A stretch of DNA of 64,000 nt. Source: Lineus longissimus (lineage: Eukaryota; Nemertea; Pilidiophora; Heteronemertea; Lineidae). The notes beneath the pieces were generated by a model. It ran no database searches. It worked only from the letters and a program-made list of their open reading frames with translations, and was not told where the DNA came from. Below are positions 59,898-64,000 of the stretch, in pieces; positions within the stretch are counted from its first letter, which is position 1; every line of letters begins with the position of its first letter. The stretch lies in contig NC_088310.1 of NCBI RefSeq assembly GCF_910592395.1, positions 16,005,501-16,069,500 on the forward strand, given 5' to 3'. The position numbers and the translations under genes are program-made.

Positions 59898-59957
59898 GAG
59901 ATCTCACTGTTAGTTACCCTTTAGAGAAACATCATTATCACAGGGAAGCCATTGGAC
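59721..59957 (-). CDS. TMEM63: TMEM63 exon 1 (5' leader and residues 1-59)
   Basis: CDS begins at the ATG at 59,897 and ends in a GTAAGT donor (59,715-59,720), phase 0. A CTTTTCAG acceptor at 59,958 suggests that 59,898-59,957 is untranslated leader spliced to an upstream noncoding exon I could not find. The peptide has N-glycosylation sequons at N5 and N35 and then the block [18 protein letters not shown], the family's 'FGGIP' motif leading into the first membrane helix. The second codon is also ATG, and no earlier in-frame methionine is needed. Followed by a 6.7-kb intron. Confidence 0.9.
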
Positions 59958-62886
59958 CTGAAAAGACAAAGAACAGGAATATTATTATCATGTATAAGCA
60001 ATGATATAAACCTACCCCATGAACTCAATTATTATAAAGGGCCTATATTAACTGCAAACAAAAACCTTCTTTCAATCCACTGGAGAACCTGACTTCTCCA
60101 ACATGTCCAACCTTATGTTCAATGTTCAACAACTATCAACAAAGATGTTATACCTTGTTATCCATGAGATTGAGAACAAACAGTTCATTGTTTGTTTATG
60201 TTTCGCAACAATGAATTGATGGAAAATGCAGTTGTTATGAAATAAATGTTGGTTGATAACACAATAACTTTGTGTGAGAAATTACTTTTTGAAAGCATGG
60301 ACATGAACGAACTATGGTATGAAAAAATTTCTTTCCTGTCTTTCCAAAAGCCTCTTAAAATTGATGGGACAGGGATGAAAAAACACGTGGCGCGTAGCCA
60401 CATAACTGCCCTGGCCACCTCCATCTCAAGCCCATGCGATCCCTTTAAGGAACCCTTGTTACATTTCAGGAATAATAAATGCGTGCCTCAGGCAGCAGCT
60501 TCATGTAATCTATTATTTAAGAAACTGTGTGTATGTGTGTTGGGTATCAGCCTTTATGGTATGTCCGCACATTTCTACACAGTCCGCAAGTCCTTTCAAC
60601 ATGCCAGTGTTCTCCACAAGGCCATTTGTCAGGGTGGCCCACCATACCTTGGCAGCTTACCACCCTACCTTTGAAGCAGCCACCTTACCTTGCTCGAGAC
60701 TTTTCAAAGGGTTTCTAAAGGGACAACCCTAAATCAAATAGCTGGCCACCCTACCTTGTTTTGCCTTGTGTTGCACACTGGCAAAACTTTTTTGAATATC
60801 AAGGGTACCACACTAAGAGAAAACCCTGCATGTGTCCAATTGATTTCCTTGAAAGAGTATCTGTATTGATTGTAATATTCTCCATATTTTTTCCGATAAA
60901 AACTCTTTTATCAGCTGCGATCAGGATTTGGTTGGTCATAACAGGTCTTCCAATGTGGATGGTTAGGAAGGCAGGACCTAGGTGGGCCAGAAGCCGAAGT
61001 TACACAAATTAGCTGCTGATACTAGACATCTCTACTATCTAATGATGTACATGTAGCACATCGGCAGAATAGCAATGCTAATATTTTTATCCAAACTCAC
61101 CCAGTTCCCCAGCTTCACCACCTGGAACCACTGTTCCTGCCTGTACATTAGTAGCCCCCCTCTAAAATTGGTATGAAAAATGACACACTTGTACTGACAC
61201 ACATGAATACAAACACCTTCCTCATCACAATCACTTTAAATTAGTTTTGATGATCAGCATATAGATTTATTGCAAATTTGCAACTGCCCTAAAATGGCAC
61301 GTTTTAATGGTTTTGGCATAAAAGACAACCAGTCATGGCACAAGTCTTTATTTGGACCAGCTGAACGTGGTAAAAATAACTAAATTGGTGATTACTTCTT
61401 ATACAGCTCATTGGGCTGCATAAGACTAAGAGCCGAGCCATTCAAAACTCCCCATTTTTATAAGTGTTTCGCTATGGGTTTCCTTTAAATCTCACATATT
61501 TTGAGCCCTGTGAAGAAGGGAAGTCTTTGACGTAGTCATACTCATGTATCTAAACCAAAATATCACATTAACATATGACCTTTAAGTAATCAAACGTTTA
61601 TGGTCATACTTCAGATCCATTGAGAGCACCAAAGAAAAAGCCAATCAATATTTCCTTCATATGTCACACAACTTCATAATACAAACATTGCCTGTACTCA
61701 ATTGAATCAATTACAGCCAATGGATTGGCAATGCCAGAGGCACTTTGCCCCCATATCATCATGCATAATTTCTCAAGAGCATGAATAAATGATTAAACAT
61801 AATCTACATCTACATGGATGGACTCGTCTATGACATATCCATGTTGCACCCAATGAAATTATTTAATGCAGCCTAACTCTGATGTGAGCATGTGTCATGT
61901 ACATAAATGGTGTTGGCAAACACATTACCCAAACTTTCATGACAAATTAATAGTGTTTTGAATGATCAAATGGAAATTTTTTAAAACATGTTTTCAAACA
62001 GGCATGGGAAAATATGCCACTTTTAGTAATTTTGAAGCAAAGTTTAACTAGTGACCTATATTCCTAATGGATAAGACAAATTTTGAGGCCTTAGGTCCGC
62101 TGGATAGGTGGTTGATATCAGAATCCACAATTACTCATCATTTAATGTCAATGTTATGCATATATCCCAGCACACGCGTTGGGATACTTGAAACAGACCC
62201 TCCAGTCCAAACATCGTGCACAAAGGCCATTAGGCAGGTTTTTGAATCAAGATCATTTTCTATCATCAAATGACACACAGACTGATGACCAACAGTTTCT
62301 TCCAGCTTTTTTCGGAAAGCATGGAGATTAAAAAACTTTCTTAGGTTCATTTAGAAGAAATTATGTCTTAGATTACTGTTGATAGTAGAATCATTAAATA
62401 AATCAAAACAAAGGTGATGGGTAGTCACATGTCCCCAACCCTGCTGCAAGACTGATACCCAGTTTTTTTACAATCGCTAATATTGGGACATGCATATGTT
62501 TTTTTTTCAAATCAAAGTGTAAATTCAATGTTATATTATGAATCATACACACTACATATGCAGGGACTTACATCTATCACATTTTATAAAATCCTAAACA
62601 ACCCAATCCCAAAAATTTACTGGTCCATGATGTTTTCAGATAAAAGATAAAATATTTTGGCCCGACTACAGAGCTTGATCACACTCTCCTCAGTGTTTGA
62701 GCAATACGCCCTATCAACAGAGAAAATAATTTTCAAAAAGAAGTCATAGGTTTGGAGTGTTATCTTACATCTGGAAAACACAGAGACATTGCTTACGGAG
62801 AGTTCACCAGATGACAGACCTGACTATTCTTGTTGGCAACAGGTTTTTCTTTGCATTCCAACACAGATTGGAATCAATCAAAAAAT
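59958..62886. other. Upstream flank of TMEM63 exon 1; no gene recognised
   Basis: The 142-codon plus-strand frame at 60,246-60,674 is the longest, but it has no motif and overlaps two other-frame ORFs; 'ccaccatacc'/'ccaccctacc' words repeat at 60,638-60,755. The TMEM63 promoter and any noncoding first exon should be here or further right, but I see no TATA box or initiator I would defend. Confidence 0.5.
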
Positions 62887-62894
62887 TTTAAATG

Positions 62895-63656
62895 GGGCAG
62901 GCCTCAACTGGTAGCATTTGGTTAATTACTGGAAAGGGTAGCTCTAAAGCTCGCAGCACACTAGCCGCCAACTTTGGCGACAAGAAGCGTTCAGCTGACG
63001 CCTCTCAACGCCGAAGTTGGCAGCCAGTGGATCCCGGTCAGAGCACACCTGCCCAGAATCGGCGTCCAGTAGCGTCTTTTCCGCCACTTTAGGCTGCCAT
63101 TTTGAAATCATGTGACATCAAGACGCATACTGATTGGCCATAGCCTCGCCACCGACGCCAATTCAGGCGGCAATCCGTAGCACACCTGGCTTCTTCTTGC
63201 GCTCAAACGCGGCGACACGCATCAAAAATCAAACATATTAGATATTTGGCGTTAAGTTGCGGCAAGTGGCGGCAAGTCGCGTTCGCCGACGCCGTTCGTA
63301 GCAGACTAGGGATTTTTCAGGCGTTCAGGACTCTTGCGGCAAAAAACGCCTGTGAATGCCGAAGTTGGCGGCTTAAGTGTGCTACGGGCTTAAGTACACG
63401 AAGTAGGGGCACCTTCAACCGGTAACACATGGTGAGTCACCAGAAAGGATAGGTCCAAGTACATGAAGTAGGGACACCTTCAACCGGTAACACAGGGTGA
63501 GTTGCCGAAAAGGGTAACTCTAAGTACACAAAGTAGGGGCACCTTCAACCGGTAACATATGGTGAGTTACCAGAAAGGGTAGATCTAAGTACATGAAGTA
63601 GGGAAACCTTCAACCAGTAACAAAGGGTGAGTTGCCGAAAAGGGTAGCTCTTTAAG
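62895..63656 (+). repeat. 65-bp tandem array with 130-bp higher-order period
   Basis: Units start 'aagtaca(c/t)(g/a)aagtagg' at 63,392, 63,457, 63,522 and 63,587, exactly 65 bp apart. Units 1 and 3 carry 'catatggtgagttacc'-type text and units 2 and 4 'cagggtgagttgccgaaaag', so pairs were copied together. A diverged unit end (62,895-62,947) lies to the left, separated by the Harbinger MITE. Confidence 0.93.
62948..63390. mobile_element. Harbinger-type MITE, 443 bp, copy 2 (TAA target duplication)
   Basis: AGCTCGCAGCACACTAGCCG ... GTGTGCTACGGGCT; the interior is inverse to 4,737-5,230 ('ttcaggactcttgcggcaaa'). Flanked by TAA (62,945-62,947 and 63,391-63,393). It sits inside the 65-bp array, whose uninterrupted units read 'ctctaagtaca', so the empty target is directly visible. 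Confidence 0.93.
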
Positions 63657-64000
63657 TTGTGACTGGGGAAGGGGAACTTGAGATATCAAACAGTGCCAAC
63701 CACTGGAACCCCGTAAATACAGGCTGCAATACCAGCAGCGGCAGCGAAAGGGTTAAAGGCCAGCGCTGTTTGTTAAAAAATTTATATTGGTTGTTGAATT
63801 TGAAACTTTTCCTCTGCTTAAAAGTTAAATATTTACTGAATATAAATTTGTGTGGACAGATACCCAATACTACAAATATCAAGTTTCAGCAAAATTGCAT
63901 TTACGATAACTGCACTATGCCATTTTGTGTAACTGCATGATTTGTATTTAACTGGACCACCAGTAATTACAAATGGTGTACCCCTTTGAGCTGTAAGGAC
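63657..64000. other. Right edge; no gene recognised
   Basis: Two overlapping frames on opposite strands (63,652-63,940) with no recognisable motif. Confidence 0.5.

Noticed and set aside
60246-60674. 142-codon plus-strand frame upstream of TMEM63, longest in that flank
   Set aside because: Overlapped by two other-frame ORFs, contains local 'ccaccctacc' repeats, and no domain or codon pattern suggests a protein.

Overview
This window is animal nuclear DNA, most likely from a marine invertebrate. The reasons are one spliced gene with long introns and canonical GT-AG junctions, dense small inverted-repeat elements, degenerate LINE fragments that include the type often annotated as 'craniofacial development protein 2-like', a tRNA-derived SINE, and satellite or minisatellite arrays. 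Nothing looks prokaryotic or viral. I cannot name the species.

The one gene I can support is on the minus strand and runs from about 59,957 down to at least 6,630. Nineteen coding exons can be read by joining conserved peptide blocks at GT-AG sites with consistent phase. They give a 732-codon open frame that starts at the ATG at 59,897. It is a TMEM63 / CSC1-like protein (OSCA/TMEM63 family of mechanosensitive, osmosensitive cation channels). The N-terminus, the first membrane helix, the cytosolic RRM-like domain and the DUF221 channel region are present; only the variable C-terminal cytoplasmic tail is not found. Intron 2 is 25.8 kb and intron 1 is 6.7 kb.

Layout from left to right: an 89-bp satellite (1-1,560); 3' flank with a Harbinger-type MITE (4,737-5,230); TMEM63 exons 19 to 3 (6.6-27.1 kb) with MITE-filled introns, including a 1.1-kb array built from partial copies of exon 7 and its splice acceptor (18.6-19.7 kb); the large intron 2 (27.1-53.0 kb), packed with mosaic repeats that carry AGGTCA-type half sites and end in a GAGGTGAGCTAA hairpin, a DIRS-like composite with permuted inverted repeats (31.3-33.0 kb), several TTAA-flanked MITEs, a SINE and a LINE with an RNase H domain (50.7-52.3 kb); exon 2 (52.96-53.04 kb); intron 1, with minisatellites, an endonuclease/RT LINE fragment (54.7-56.1 kb), a 1.4-kb long-TIR element and a Harbinger-like relic with a Myb/SANT-like exon; exon 1 (59.7-59.96 kb); and an upstream flank that ends in a 65-bp tandem array split by a second Harbinger MITE with an exact TAA duplication.

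Most other open frames lie in repeats or have no recognisable motif, and I do not call them genes. Repeat classifications rest on termini, target duplications and sequence repetition visible inside this window only.
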